Numbered from the stretch's first letter, positions 1-8,818 are shown. The stretch is DNA of 64,000 bases from Paenibacillus melissococcoides (GCA_944800085.1 CALYLO010000007.1:152501-216500), one strand, 5' to 3'. The notes: generated by a model from the sequence alone, not told the origin. Numbers and translations are program-made.

Positions 1-255
1 CAGATTAAGTGCATGCAGTTCATTCCGTTTTGCTTTTTTGATGAGCATCGCCACTCGCTTCTCGGCAGCTTCAAGCGTAAAGATCGCATAGTCGACCTCG
101 TCTTCGCCAACCGCATACTGGAATCGACAATGGGCCCGTTCCCATTCCCGAAGCGCCTGTCTAATGTCATCCATCAACTGCTCATGTTCGATTGCCTCCG
201 CCTCTTCCTGCTTTTGGACCCCGGAGAACCAACGCTTGATCGTCAGCCATCGCAT
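1..255 (-). CDS. yaaL: YaaL-like DUF2508 protein (partial)
   Basis: The reading frame starts at an ATG behind a strong GGGAGGG ribosome binding site and runs open to the window edge, so the C-terminus is missing. The visible 85 residues are short, charged and helical, beginning MRWLTIKRWFSG and containing EQLMDDIRQALREW. They have no catalytic motif. The length, composition and position just downstream of recR match the YaaL (DUF2508) family, whose function is unknown. In Bacillus subtilis the same order recR-yaaL is found. A terminator separates it from recR here, so it may be expressed partly independently. The assignment rests on synteny plus general character. Confidence 0.75.
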   Translation of the reverse strand, partial: MRWLTIKRWFSGVQKQEEAEAIEHEQLMDDIRQALREWERAHCRFQYAVGEDEVDYAIFTLEAAEKRVAMLIKKAKRNELHALNL

Positions 256-330
256 GTTCCGTCCCTCCCCACTCCTTGGTATAACTATGGTTATGGGAAT
301 CGGGACAAGACTAGAACCGAAAATGCTGAC

Positions 331-358
331 AAAAAGCCCCTGGCTGAATGCCAGGGGC
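331..358 (-). terminator. Intrinsic terminator of recR
   Basis: A nine-base-pair perfect stem (GCCCCTGGC, loop of five bases) is followed on the minus strand by TTTTT. It lies 50 bases downstream of the recR stop codon. Confidence 0.9.
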
Positions 359-410
359 CGAGATCGCTCATGCTATATTATGCGCCGCCATTCCTGTTCA
401 ACGCATATTT

Positions 411-1010
411 CTATTGAATTTCCCGCCGTCCCTCCAGCGCTTTGGACAGCGTCACTTCATCGGCATACTCCAGGTCGCCGCCCACCGGCAAGCCGTGGGC
501 AATGCGCGTCACTCGGATACCGAAGGGCTTCACCAGACGAGATATGTACATCGCCGTCGCCTCCCCTTCGATATTCGGATTCGTGGCCAAGATCAATTCC
601 TTCACCCGCTCATCGCTTAACCGCTTCAGCAATTCGGCAAGACGGATGTCCTCCGGCCCAATCCCCTCCATCGGAGAGATTGCGCCCTGCAGCACATGAT
701 AATACCCCTCGAACTCCTTGGTCCGTTCCATGGCCACCAGATCCTTCGTCTCCTGCACGACGCAGATGACGGAAGGATCCCGGGTCTTGTCTTGACAGAT
801 TCGGCACGGATCCGAATCGGTTATATTGCAGCATACCGAGCAATATTGCAGATTGCGCTTCACGTTGACCAATGCTTTGGCGAAATCGATGACATCATCT
901 TCAGGCATGCGGATCACGTGGAACGCAAGGCGGGCAGCCGTCTTGGGCCCGATGCCCGGCAAGCGGGAAAATGCCTCGATCAACTTCGCGATCGGTTCTG
1001 GATAATACAA
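411..1010 (-). CDS. recR: Recombination mediator RecR
   Basis: This 199-residue protein has the full RecR architecture. A helix-hairpin-helix is seen around residues 13-25 (LPGIGPKTA). A four-cysteine zinc finger uses Cys57, Cys60, Cys69 and Cys72. A Toprim domain spans roughly residues 80-175. RecR acts with RecO and RecF to load RecA on SSB-coated single-stranded DNA during gap repair. The start is a TTG preceded by AGGAGAGG at good spacing, because no upstream ATG fits. It lies downstream of dnaX and ybaB on the same strand, the usual order in Bacillota. It ends with TAG, which shows that TAG is an ordinary stop codon in this genome. Confidence 0.97.
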   Translation of the reverse strand: MYYPEPIAKLIEAFSRLPGIGPKTAARLAFHVIRMPEDDVIDFAKALVNVKRNLQYCSVCCNITDSDPCRICQDKTRDPSVICVVQETKDLVAMERTKEFEGYYHVLQGAISPMEGIGPEDIRLAELLKRLSDERVKELILATNPNIEGEATAMYISRLVKPFGIRVTRIAHGLPVGGDLEYADEVTLSKALEGRREIQ

Positions 1011-1197
1011 GGCTGCCTCTCCTTTTCAATGGCATAGGATGCGGACGCCGGTTCTCGCGAACCGGCTATCCGCGCGGCAGACTCCGCAAGATCGAAATCT
1101 CCGCTCTATCGGGCATGTTCAAAAAGGCCGGTTTTCAGCACCGCAAAGACGGCAAGAAGCCAAAGCCGACTTTTGAACTCCTCTACAATAATAGAAG

Positions 1198-1221
1198 GGC
1201 ATATACCGAATGGTATATGCC
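1198..1221. repeat. Perfect 10-bp inverted repeat between recR and ybaB
   Basis: GGCATATACC and its exact complement GGTATATGCC are separated by four bases. No run of T follows on either strand, so it is not a standard terminator. It sits 16 bases downstream of the ybaB stop codon. The rest of the 226-base gap to recR shows no gene. Confidence 0.6.
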
Positions 1222-1236
1222 GATCATGTCGCCTTA

Positions 1237-1548
1237 TTAGAACAAGCCTGGAATTTTCATGCCGCCTGTAAATTTGGCCATATCGTCATTCGCCATATCT
1301 TCTGCTTTGGTCAGCGCATCATTGACAGCGGTAATTACGAGATCTTGAAGCATTTCGATATCTTCCGGATCAACGACTTCAGGCTTAATCGCAATGCTGA
1401 GCACTTTTTTGTGGCCGTTCACTTCAACAGTGACTGCGCCGCCGCCGGAAGTCCCCGTCGTCTTCTTGTCAGCCAGTTGCTCCTGGGCCTTCAGCATTTG
1501 CTCTTGCATTCTCTTGACCTGTTTCATCATTTGATTCATATTGTTCAT
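1237..1548 (-). CDS. ybaB: YbaB/EbfC nucleoid-associated protein
   Basis: This 103-residue protein has the YbaB pattern: a methionine- and glutamine-rich N-terminal helix (MNNMNQMMKQ), a central segment with VEVNGHKKVLSI, and the typical EVVDPEDIEMLQDLV stretch. YbaB-family proteins form dimers that bind DNA without strong sequence specificity, and the gene is nearly always between dnaX and recR. The ATG is preceded by AGGAGAAAT. It is 37 bases downstream of the dnaX stop codon, so it is probably co-transcribed with dnaX. The B. subtilis name is yaaK. Confidence 0.95.
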   Translation of the reverse strand: MNNMNQMMKQVKRMQEQMLKAQEQLADKKTTGTSGGGAVTVEVNGHKKVLSIAIKPEVVDPEDIEMLQDLVITAVNDALTKAEDMANDDMAKFTGGMKIPGLF

Positions 1549-1585
1549 CGCTGTAATTTCTCCTTTTTCACATAGAATAATATAA

Positions 1586-3349
1586 TTACTCTTTTATGAC
1601 AACGAGGTCTTCCCCGAACATGTGGAGTGCCTCGTCAATCCAAGGTTCTTGCGCCGATTCCGCTTCGGAACCTTCCGGTTCCAGCCGGAACGCCGGCTCT
1701 TCCTTCTCTCCGGCAGACCGCTCCGCCGTCTCTTCCCAATCCTTCAGCATCATCGTATCGAGCTGATACGGCTTGCCGAACACTTCGGACAGGACACGCT
1801 CAATCACCTGCTTGTTGTTGGGCTTCTCGGTCGTATCCCGGTGAATCGTATTTTTGAAGGCGACCAGCACCCGATCTTCCAGTGCCGATACCGGCTCTCC
1901 ATTGACAAGCCAAGCGTGAATCGTGACGCCGGCTTCCTTCACCCGCTGCAGCACCTGCCCCCAGTTGGAGCGGATGCGGTTCGAGTCGGAGGAATCCTTC
2001 AAGGCGGTATACCGTTCGAAATGAGGCGGCTGTTTCGCCATCCGCGACACCCGGGCAGGAGCTCTGGTAGCGGCCGGGGCCCGTTCGGGTTGTCCCCCGT
2101 CTGAACGCCCGTCCGGTATTCTCGCCTTCGCCAATTCATTCAGCTTCGCTTCTAATGACGCAACTTGACGCTGCAATTGTTGCACGATGGAAGAAGATCC
2201 CACCGCATCGGAGCGATCGGCCTGCCGTTCAGCCGCCTCCGGTTGGCTTGTCAGCGCCCCCGGTTGATTCTGCACGGCTAACTGCAGCAAGGCTACCTCG
2301 AATAACGTTTGCGGTTGCACCGCATATTTCATGTCCGTCTGATACCGGTTCAAGGTATCGATAATCCGGAACAAGCTCGCCGCTTCAAAAGCATCGGCCA
2401 GCTCCCGGAACGCTTCCACACGAGTCAGACGATCGGTCAGCCCTTCTCCATCCGGCACCATCTTGAGCATCAACAGATCGCGGAAAAAGTAGAGCAGGCT
2501 CTCCATGCACTTGTCTGCGCTCTTCCCTTCCTGCATCATCGACTCCACCGTGGTTAGCACGGATCCTACATCCCCGGCTTGAACGGCGCGGGCGATGTCC
2601 GCGAACTGTTCCTCCGGTATCCCGCCGGTAATGTCCAGCACTTGCCGGTAGTCAAGACGGCCGTCGGTGAAGGATGCAGCCTGATCAAGGAGGCTGATCG
2701 CATCGCGCATGCCGCCGTCCGACAGCTTCGCGATATAGACCAGACTGTCCCGGTCTGCCTCAATTCCCTCATCCCTGCACACTTGCTCCAGACGGGCCAC
2801 CTGTTCCTCCAGCGTCACTCTCCGGAAATCAAACCGCTGGCACCGGGAGACGATGGTCGCCGGCAGGCGATGAGGTTCCGTCGTGGCCAGAATGAACATG
2901 ACATGAGCGGGAGGCTCCTCCAGCGTCTTGAGCAGCGCGTTAAAGGCCTCCGTCGTCAGCATGTGAACCTCATCAATGATATACACTTTGTGGCGGACTT
3001 CGGAAGGCGCGTATTTGACCTTTTCCCGAAGATCGCGGATTTCTTCCACGCCCCGGTTGGATGCGGCGTCGATCTCGACGACATCCATGACCGCACCGGC
3101 GGTGATGCGCCGGCAGGCTTCGCATTCATTGCAGGGCTCCGGACCCGGCCCCTGTTCGCAGTTGACCGCTTTGGCCATGATCTTCGCAGCGGTGGTCTTG
3201 CCGGTACCCCGGGGACCGCTGAAAAGGTAGGCATGCGAAAATCGCCGCTCACGCAGCGAGTTTTGCAATGTCTGAATAATATGCTGTTGTCCAACCATGT
3301 CACCGAATGACTGTGGCCGCCAAGCGCGATACAATGCAATATGTCCCAT
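1586..3349 (-). CDS. dnaX: DNA polymerase III subunit tau (DnaX)
   Basis: The 587-residue protein is the clamp-loader ATPase that organises the replicative polymerase. The AAA+ Walker A motif GPRGTGKT is at residues 45-52. A zinc module follows with Cys64, Cys73, Cys76 and Cys79. The Walker B/DEVH motif is at residues 126-129. The C-terminal half (residues about 370-587) is the variable tau region that in other species contacts the helicase and polymerase. I see no obvious slippery heptamer for a gamma-type frameshift. The ATG follows GAGGTTACAGC. It is the first gene of the dnaX-ybaB-recR unit, and a minus-strand TATAAT lies just upstream. Confidence 0.97.
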   Translation of the reverse strand: MGHIALYRAWRPQSFGDMVGQQHIIQTLQNSLRERRFSHAYLFSGPRGTGKTTAAKIMAKAVNCEQGPGPEPCNECEACRRITAGAVMDVVEIDAASNRGVEEIRDLREKVKYAPSEVRHKVYIIDEVHMLTTEAFNALLKTLEEPPAHVMFILATTEPHRLPATIVSRCQRFDFRRVTLEEQVARLEQVCRDEGIEADRDSLVYIAKLSDGGMRDAISLLDQAASFTDGRLDYRQVLDITGGIPEEQFADIARAVQAGDVGSVLTTVESMMQEGKSADKCMESLLYFFRDLLMLKMVPDGEGLTDRLTRVEAFRELADAFEAASLFRIIDTLNRYQTDMKYAVQPQTLFEVALLQLAVQNQPGALTSQPEAAERQADRSDAVGSSSIVQQLQRQVASLEAKLNELAKARIPDGRSDGGQPERAPAATRAPARVSRMAKQPPHFERYTALKDSSDSNRIRSNWGQVLQRVKEAGVTIHAWLVNGEPVSALEDRVLVAFKNTIHRDTTEKPNNKQVIERVLSEVFGKPYQLDTMMLKDWEETAERSAGEKEEPAFRLEPEGSEAESAQEPWIDEALHMFGEDLVVIKE

Positions 3350-3375
3350 GCTGTAACCTCGAGAGCGTTTTTCTT

Positions 3376-3381
3376 ATTATA
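3376..3381 (-). promoter_or_regulatory. Probable -10 element of the dnaX promoter
   Basis: A perfect TATAAT on the minus strand lies 27 bases upstream of the dnaX start codon. The matching -35 position is only a run of T, so the promoter is incomplete by consensus. It overlaps the tail of the upstream kinase terminator. Confidence 0.5.
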
Positions 3382-3396
3382 CTATATCACAAATTG

Positions 3397-3444
3397 TAAA
3401 AAAACAGCCATTCCCTCTCTTTGGCAATCAGGAAAACGGCTGTT
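3397..3444 (-). terminator. Terminator of the PAS kinase gene upstream of dnaX
   Basis: AACAGCC and GGCTGTT form a stem on the minus strand with a long A-rich loop, followed immediately by seven T. It ends transcription of the kinase and separates it from dnaX. Confidence 0.75.
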
Positions 3445-3477
3445 CATGACTCCTATGATGTTCGAAAATGCGGCGAT

Positions 3478-4626
3478 TTATGGCGCCGGGAATGGGAAAT
3501 AAAGGGTGAAGGTCGTGCCGTAGCCTTTGGTCGAAACCCGTATCGAGCCGCCCAAATCATGAATAATCCGCTGGCAGACCGATAATCCTAGACCTGTGCC
3601 GTTCGCCTTGGTCGTGAAGAACGGATCGAAAATTTTGTCGATAATGTAGCAAGGAATGCCCGGACCCGAATCCTGAATGTCGATCAGGACCCGCTTGCTC
3701 TCGTCATCCCGTCTTGCCGTCACGTTCAACACGCCGCCTTCACTCATCGCTTCGATGCCGTTTTTGGCAATATTAATGAACACCTGCTTGAGCAGCTCGC
3801 GGTCGCCGATGACCAAAGGCAGCGGCTCGTCCGCCTTGTAATTGACCTGAACCGCATGAAGAACCGCCTCATTCTGAATGATAGGCAGAATCTCGCCCAG
3901 CACCTGGTGGAGATTCACCCGCTCTATCGTCAGATGCTTCGGCTTGCTCAGCAGCAAAAACTCGCCGACCAATTCGTTGATCCGGTTAATCTCGGTCAGC
4001 ATAATATCGGTGTAATGCACTTCCTTGATCATGCCATGCTCGTCGAGCTTCTTCTTGAACATTTGCAGGAAGCCCTTGATCGAGGTTAGCGGGTTCCGTA
4101 TCTCATGAGCCGTTCCGGCCGCGATCTGGCCGATCATGGCCAGTCTGTCGCTGCGCTGCACTTGCTCTTCGAGCGATCGCAGATTGGACACATCCTTGAG
4201 CAGCACGTAAGCGCCAACAATCTGAGCCTGCTCATCCCGGTGTACGTTCGAGTCCATCAGCAGTTCATAGCGATCCGAACCGTTGGTCCAGGAGACAGCA
4301 TGGTTATGGGTGACGACACCTTCCAGAAGCGACCGCTGCACAAGATGGTACTCCGTCGGCATCTCGCCGAACAGGTCATTGACCCGGCGATGCAGCACTT
4401 CGGGCTTGGTCCACCCGAGGATCCGGCACGCCATGTCGCTAATATCCACCAGGCGGAACTGGACATCGAGGAGCAGGATGCCCAGATTGACGTCCTGCAA
4501 AAAAGCACCCGCAAACTGCTGCAGCAAATTCAGCTTTCCTTGCTCCTGATCCTGGCCCTCTGTCGATCCGGCAGAGGAGAGGGTACACGCTTGCTGAGAA
4601 CCAAGAGGCTGATTCAATTCCGTCAT
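3478..4626 (-). CDS. Soluble PAS-domain sensor histidine kinase, sporulation-kinase type
   Basis: The 382-residue protein has no membrane segment. A PAS-like domain occupies about residues 40-150 (LGILLLDVQFRLVDIS). A HisKA dimerisation domain follows with the phospho-acceptor His174 in TAHEIRNPLTS. The HATPase domain shows the N box (NIAKNGIEAM), the G1 box (DSGPGIP) and the G2 box (GTGLGLSVC). No response regulator gene is adjacent, which is typical of orphan kinases feeding the Spo0F/Spo0B/Spo0A phosphorelay. The spo0F gene is about 7 kb away. The ATG is preceded by GAGGTGAGC. The role in sporulation is inferred from domain type, orphan status and the presence of spo0F. Confidence 0.85.
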   Translation of the reverse strand: MTELNQPLGSQQACTLSSAGSTEGQDQEQGKLNLLQQFAGAFLQDVNLGILLLDVQFRLVDISDMACRILGWTKPEVLHRRVNDLFGEMPTEYHLVQRSLLEGVVTHNHAVSWTNGSDRYELLMDSNVHRDEQAQIVGAYVLLKDVSNLRSLEEQVQRSDRLAMIGQIAAGTAHEIRNPLTSIKGFLQMFKKKLDEHGMIKEVHYTDIMLTEINRINELVGEFLLLSKPKHLTIERVNLHQVLGEILPIIQNEAVLHAVQVNYKADEPLPLVIGDRELLKQVFINIAKNGIEAMSEGGVLNVTARRDDESKRVLIDIQDSGPGIPCYIIDKIFDPFFTTKANGTGLGLSVCQRIIHDLGGSIRVSTKGYGTTFTLYFPFPAP

Positions 4627-4763
4627 AGGCTCACCTCATCGTATTTTTCGCCCATCTCTACCGCTCCCTCTTGATGCTGGGAGATATGTATAGTATTCCG
4701 TAAACGCAAAAAAAATCCTGCCTTCTTACTTTAATATTTGAGCATATCTTCATAAGTAGAGAA

Positions 4764-4789
4764 CAAAAAACACCGATTCGCTCGGTGTT
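4764..4789 (-). terminator. Terminator of the SRP RNA gene
   Basis: The stem AACACCGA/TCGGTGTT with a five-base loop is followed by TTTTTTG on the minus strand, just past the SRP RNA 3' end. Confidence 0.9.
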
Positions 4790-4802
4790 GGACATTCGAT
4801 AT

Positions 4803-5077
4803 TGGAACCGTGCACCTGTTATTGATAATTGTGATCCGAGCGGCACCCTCGTCTTACAGCTCAGGCCAGGCTTCCCTCCGGCACATGAAAAACCCTACTT
4901 ATGGCTGCTTCCTTCCGGACCTGACCAGATTCATAGGTATTCATTGCGAAGGACCCAGCCGTCAACACCAAAGACGAATACCAAGCCTCACATCAACAAA
5001 ACCTCTAACAGGAATTCAACCTCGCTATAGCGGATTGCGAGTTACAGGGCACCGCTACCTCCCCGTCTAGCACGGCA
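4803..5077 (-). ncRNA. ffs: Signal recognition particle RNA (large, Alu-containing type)
   Basis: The minus strand carries the universal SRP helix-8 motif GGTCAGGTCCGGAAGGAAGC. The 5' part contains GACGGGGAGGTAGCGGTGCC and the 3' part ends near GGTGCACGG, both as in the B. subtilis scRNA. The length of about 275 nucleotides shows the long Bacillus form with an Alu domain, not the short 4.5S form. The RNA pairs with Ffh to target nascent membrane and secreted proteins. A good promoter and a terminator bracket it. In B. subtilis this gene (scr) lies directly between tadA and dnaX; here a kinase gene intervenes on the dnaX side and tadA is about 57 kb away. Confidence 0.95.
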
Positions 5078-5083
5078 TAACTT

Positions 5084-5112
5084 AGTATAGACGATCTGTG
5101 CCGAAAGTGCAA
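5084..5112 (-). promoter_or_regulatory. Sigma-A promoter of the SRP RNA
   Basis: The -35 element TTGCAC (5107-5112) and -10 element TATACT (5084-5089) are separated by exactly 17 bases. Initiation would fall near 5077, just before the conserved TGCCGTGC start of the RNA. Confidence 0.8.
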
Positions 5113-5118
5113 CCAAAG

Positions 5119-5753
5119 TCAATTGTTTACAGCTTCCCGGTCCTCCGCCGCTTCCTTCTCCGCCTTGGCTTCGGCCTCTCGTAAGCCCCATAACAGCAGC
5201 GTGCCCGAGGCGCTAATGAAGCCGCACAGCCCATATGCGCCTATATGCGTGTTGTCCAGCGGATACAAGCGAAGGAAGGCGCAGGTGACCAGCACCATCC
5301 ACGCTGTCCCGAATCAATCCAGAACGGGCTGAAGCTCAGTCTGCGGCCGATGAACAGCAAATGGAGATAACCGAAGCCAATCATGATGCTGTATGCGACA
5401 AGCAGGCTCAGCCATGCCAGGGCCGGATTCGCCTCCGTCTGCTCCGGCCAGCCCCATGCCGGAAATGCCCCCTTGGCCAGGACAAGCATTCCATAGATGA
5501 CGCCCCACACGACCAGCGCTCCCGCCATGGACAGCAGGCTTTCGGCTGCGAGGCGGGAGAACTTCCCCTCATGCGGCGGATGGCTGCCCCGTTCCGCCTG
5601 TATCCAGGCTTGGTAGCGCCGCTTCCCCCACACCTCTACGGCGGCGGCCAGCAGCAGCATCGCTCCGGCCGCAAGAAGCAGCGCGGGGGACAGGTCGCCC
5701 CGCAAGAGCCGGATGAGATATCCGAAGCCGAAGCCGAACAGTTTCTCGGCCAT
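5119..5753 (-). pseudogene. Small multi-pass membrane protein, frameshifted
   Basis: The gene starts at ATG 5753 behind GGAGTGACATC, four bases after the AraC stop codon, so the two are coupled. The protein is hydrophobic, with about four to five membrane segments (for example LSPALLLAAGAMLLLAAAV). The frame runs to about 5310 and is then lost. Restoring one base in the CCGGG stretch near 5310 continues into a well-formed C-terminus (AWMVLVTCAFLRLYPLDN through LREAEAKAEKEAAED) ending at TGA 5119-5121. It is therefore a single-base deletion or a sequencing error. I do not recognise the family and assign no function. Confidence 0.7.
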
Positions 5754-5757
5754 GATG

Positions 5758-6723
5758 TCACTCCTGCCCCGGAGCGGAGAGATCGGCCTCAAAGTCAAGA
5801 TTGACCGGGGCGGCAGGCAGGGACTGCCCGATCTCCGGCAGCATATCGGTAACCGGGACGGTCTCGTCGACCTCCTCGAAGCGCAGGCCGTCTATCCAGA
5901 TCTGTCCCGGTCCGCTAAGCAGCGCCCCGAAGGCAATCGACTCCGCCTGCTCGGGCACATCCAGCACGATCGTATACAGCGCCCATTCGGTCGTGCCCTG
6001 TATCGGACGGGCCGTCATATTGTCGAAGGCAAGCACCTTCTCCTCCGGCCCGTCCACGCGCATCCACATCCCTGCATACTGCTTTACCCGCTCCGATTTC
6101 ATAAATCCATTGAGCCGGATTCTTCGTCCTCTATATTGTCCGGCATCGAACATCTGCATCAGCGTCCCGAAGCCGTCCGGCTTGGCCGACGCATCTCCCC
6201 GCAGCGTCCCGGACGCCTTGCCCCGGTGCACCTGAACCCGATCGATGCCTGCCGTGTATTCATGCGGATAGAGCCCGGTTATGAGCCATCCTTGGGGCGC
6301 GGTCTGCGGAGCCCGCAGCGGGTTGGACGGCTGCGCCACGTCATCAAATACATCACTCACCATCAATCCCTCCTCCGTTCGATGAAATATCCGGAAGCCG
6401 CTCCGGTATTGGTGGGGCGTCATGCCGTAGGCGCGCTTGAACGCGCGCGTGAAGGAGTCCTGCCCGGCGAAGCGGTATTCCAGCGCGATGTCCAGAATCC
6501 GCTTGTTCGTCCGGAGCAGATCGGCCGCGGCCCTGGCGAGACGCCGCTCCCGCAAGTAGGAAGCCGCGCTGTACCCCAACTGCCTCTGGAATACCCGATG
6601 CAGATGAAAGCGGGACACTGCCGTGTGGCGGGCTACATCATCAAAGTTCACGTCATCGGTCAGATGCCGTTCAATATAAGCCACCGCCTGGCGTATCCAC
6701 CGCTCATGCTCCCTTCCTCCCAT
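5758..6723 (-). CDS. AraC-family regulator with C-terminal ligand-type domain
   Basis: The 321-residue protein carries two helix-turn-helix motifs in the first 105 residues, the second containing ALEYRFAGQDSFTRAF and ending MTPHQYR, the AraC signature. About 200 residues of a beta-rich domain follow (GWLITGLYPHEYTAGID, WMRVDGPEEKVLAFDNM, IWIDGLRFEEV). This resembles the carbohydrate-binding-like sensing domains found behind AraC HTH units in Paenibacillus. The start chosen is the ATG at 6723 because AGGAAGGAG precedes it at nine bases; longer upstream forms lack a binding site. The membrane protein downstream is its probable operon partner. The effector is unknown. Confidence 0.85.
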   Translation of the reverse strand: MGGREHERWIRQAVAYIERHLTDDVNFDDVARHTAVSRFHLHRVFQRQLGYSAASYLRERRLARAAADLLRTNKRILDIALEYRFAGQDSFTRAFKRAYGMTPHQYRSGFRIFHRTEEGLMVSDVFDDVAQPSNPLRAPQTAPQGWLITGLYPHEYTAGIDRVQVHRGKASGTLRGDASAKPDGFGTLMQMFDAGQYRGRRIRLNGFMKSERVKQYAGMWMRVDGPEEKVLAFDNMTARPIQGTTEWALYTIVLDVPEQAESIAFGALLSGPGQIWIDGLRFEEVDETVPVTDMLPEIGQSLPAAPVNLDFEADLSAPGQE

Positions 6724-6827
6724 TCGAACACGCTCCTTCCTGACATCCCGGCTTTCCTCTCTAGCATACCCGGCCGAATCGGATGCGGTTTTGACATTTT
6801 GTGCTCGACGTCGCGTCCGCATAAAAA

Positions 6828-6862
6828 AATAAACCCCCTCGCTGTCACCAGCAAGAGAGTCT
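6828..6862 (-). terminator. Terminator of rpmE
   Basis: On the minus strand a stem around CTTGCTG/CAGCGAG, including wobble pairs, is followed by TTTATTTTTTT. It starts just after the rpmE stop codon. Confidence 0.65.
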
Positions 6863-6874
6863 ATATTTAACGTA

Positions 6875-7072
6875 TTACATGCCATATTTCTTCTTAAATC
6901 TATCCACACGACCGCCCGCATCGACAAACTTCTGTTTGCCTGTGAAGAACGGATGGCAAGCCGAGCACACCTCTACTTTCAGGTTTTCCTTAACCGAACC
7001 TGTTTCGAACGTATTACCGCATGCGCAAGTTACCGTTGTAATGTGGTATTTTGGTTGAATCGCTTCTTTCAT
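6875..7072 (-). CDS. rpmE: Ribosomal protein L31
   Basis: The 65-residue protein is the zinc-binding (C+) form of bL31. Cysteines at positions 16, 18, 36 and 39 (TCACGN and VCSACH) make the metal site. The ending GGRVDRFKKKYGM is diagnostic of L31. The protein bridges the small and large ribosomal subunits. The ATG lies behind GAAGGTGAATTCG. The order rho-rpmE is standard in Bacillota. In B. subtilis a zinc-free paralogue replaces this form under zinc starvation, but no such paralogue is in this window. Confidence 0.97.
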   Translation of the reverse strand: MKEAIQPKYHITTVTCACGNTFETGSVKENLKVEVCSACHPFFTGKQKFVDAGGRVDRFKKKYGM

Positions 7073-7235
7073 TCGAATTCACCTTCTTTCCGCCCTGAGC
7101 CCTTTGCGTTCCCAGAGTTATATAGAACAATAATGAATTATAGCACGGCCCGCCCAACAGCGCAACCAGAAAGTAGCGTATCGGGAAGAGCCGCAGCGTC
7201 TGTCGGCTCGTCGAATCTCGCCCCGGCGCTCTCTA

Positions 7236-8528
7236 TTAGCTGACTGAGGTGCTCCGGGTACGGCGCGTCGGCGTCGGCGTGTTGCCGTTGGCATCCAAGG
7301 TTGCCAGGAATTCCGTGTTCGTCTTCGTATCACGCAGCTTCTTGAGGAACTGATCGATGAATTCTGGCGTTTCGTTCATATTTTTCCGAATCATCCACAG
7401 CTTGTCGAGCTCTTCCTTCGATAGCAGCATCTCCTCGCGGCGCGTGCCGGAGCGTCGGATATCGATGGCCGGGAAAATGCGCCGTTCCGCCAATTTGCGA
7501 TCCAGGTGCAGCTCCATGTTGCCTGTGCCTTTGAATTCCTCGTAGATGATATCATCCATGCGCGACCCGGTCTCGACCAGCGCCGTCGCCAGAATGGTCA
7601 GGCTGCCGCCTTCCTCGATATTGCGCGCCGAACCGAAGAAGCGCTTCGGACGATGGAAGGAAGCCGGATCGATACCGCCCGACAGCGTTCGGCCCGATGG
7701 CGGAATAACCAGGTTATAGGCCCGTGCCAGCCGGGTGATGCTGTCCAGCAGGATAACGACGTCCTTCTTGTGCTCCACAAGGCGAAGCGCACGCTCAAGC
7801 ACCAGCTCGGCGACCTTGATATGATTTTCTGGCACTTCATCGAATGTGGATGCCACGACTTCGCCCTTGACGGAACGCTGCATGTCGGTGACCTCTTCCG
7901 GGCGCTCGTCGATCAGAAGCACGAACAGCTCAATTTCAGGATTGTTCTCCGAGATGCTGTTCGCGATTTCTTTTAAGAGCAGCGTCTTTCCGGCCTTAGG
8001 CGGTGCGACGATCAAGCCGCGCTGTCCCAAGCCGACAGGAGCGATCAAATCCATAATCCGTGTTGAAATGCGGGATGGGGAAGTTTCGAGCACCAGCTTC
8101 TTCTGCGGGTAAAGAGGAGTTAATGCAGGAAAGTGCAGCCGTTGCGCGGCATCTTCAGGATTTTCGCCATTCACGGCATTAATCTGCAGCAGCCCGAAAT
8201 AACGCTCGTTCTCTTTCGGAGGGCGGCACTTGCCGGAAACGACATCCCCCGTTCTCAGATCGAATCTACGAATTTGCGACTGCGAGATATAAATATCTTC
8301 CGCGCTGGGCAAATAGTTAATCGGCCGGAGGAAGCCGAAGCCTTCCGGCAAAATGTCAAGAACGCCCTCCATGAACATATAGCCGCCCTGCTCCGCTTGC
8401 GCGCGCAAAATCGCGAAAATCAATTCTTTTTTCTTCAATTGACCATAGCCCGGAATCTGGAACTCCTTCGCCAGCTTGTACAATTCGGTCAATTTCTTCG
8501 TTTCCAAATCGGAAATTTGTAAATCCAT
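7236..8528 (-). CDS. rho: Transcription termination factor Rho
   Basis: The 430-residue protein starts at ATG 8528 behind AGGAGTTG; longer frames lack a binding site. The N-terminal Rho_N helical domain covers residues 1-48. A cold-shock-like RNA-binding domain follows, including GFGFLRP and YISQSQIRRFDL. The P-loop APPKAGKT is at residues 175-182. The downstream Rho features ERPEEVTDMQRSV, the Q-loop region around PPSGRTLSGG, and the R-loop are all present. Rho is a hexameric RNA helicase that ends transcription at untranslated RNA. The C-terminus adds a short Ser/Thr/Arg tail (TPTPTRRTRSTSVS) beyond the usual end. Confidence 0.97.
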   Translation of the reverse strand: MDLQISDLETKKLTELYKLAKEFQIPGYGQLKKKELIFAILRAQAEQGGYMFMEGVLDILPEGFGFLRPINYLPSAEDIYISQSQIRRFDLRTGDVVSGKCRPPKENERYFGLLQINAVNGENPEDAAQRLHFPALTPLYPQKKLVLETSPSRISTRIMDLIAPVGLGQRGLIVAPPKAGKTLLLKEIANSISENNPEIELFVLLIDERPEEVTDMQRSVKGEVVASTFDEVPENHIKVAELVLERALRLVEHKKDVVILLDSITRLARAYNLVIPPSGRTLSGGIDPASFHRPKRFFGSARNIEEGGSLTILATALVETGSRMDDIIYEEFKGTGNMELHLDRKLAERRIFPAIDIRRSGTRREEMLLSKEELDKLWMIRKNMNETPEFIDQFLKKLRDTKTNTEFLATLDANGNTPTPTRRTRSTSVS

Positions 8529-8818
8529 GAATACAACTCCTATTCTGTTATGAAATGCGGACAATGTCGTATCAATAAGTCCATTTCCCTTATTCAGCAC
8601 GGGAATACAGCAGTTGCTCTTTTATCTATGTCATTGTATTGATGGGCTGTTTCACCGGAAAGAAATCGTGGACGGAATGAAGATGAGAAGATGGTGAGCC
8701 AGAGGCAGCCAATTCTTCGTCATAGGTTGATATATCGTAGAAATAGAAATCTTGTCTCTGTATGGATTGTGCCCATATCAATCTATTATTAACCTATCTT
8801 TACCCCAACAGAATCGAT
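8529..8818. other. Intergenic region between murA and rho
   Basis: This 290-base stretch holds the rho ribosome binding site at its left end. I see no convincing coding frame, riboswitch or strong terminator in it. It is AT-richer than the flanking genes, so it probably contains the rho promoter region, but no clear -35/-10 pair stands out. Confidence 0.4.

Noticed and set aside
1586..3349. Programmed gamma frameshift in dnaX
   Set aside because: No A-rich slippery heptamer with a following hairpin was found at the expected position.
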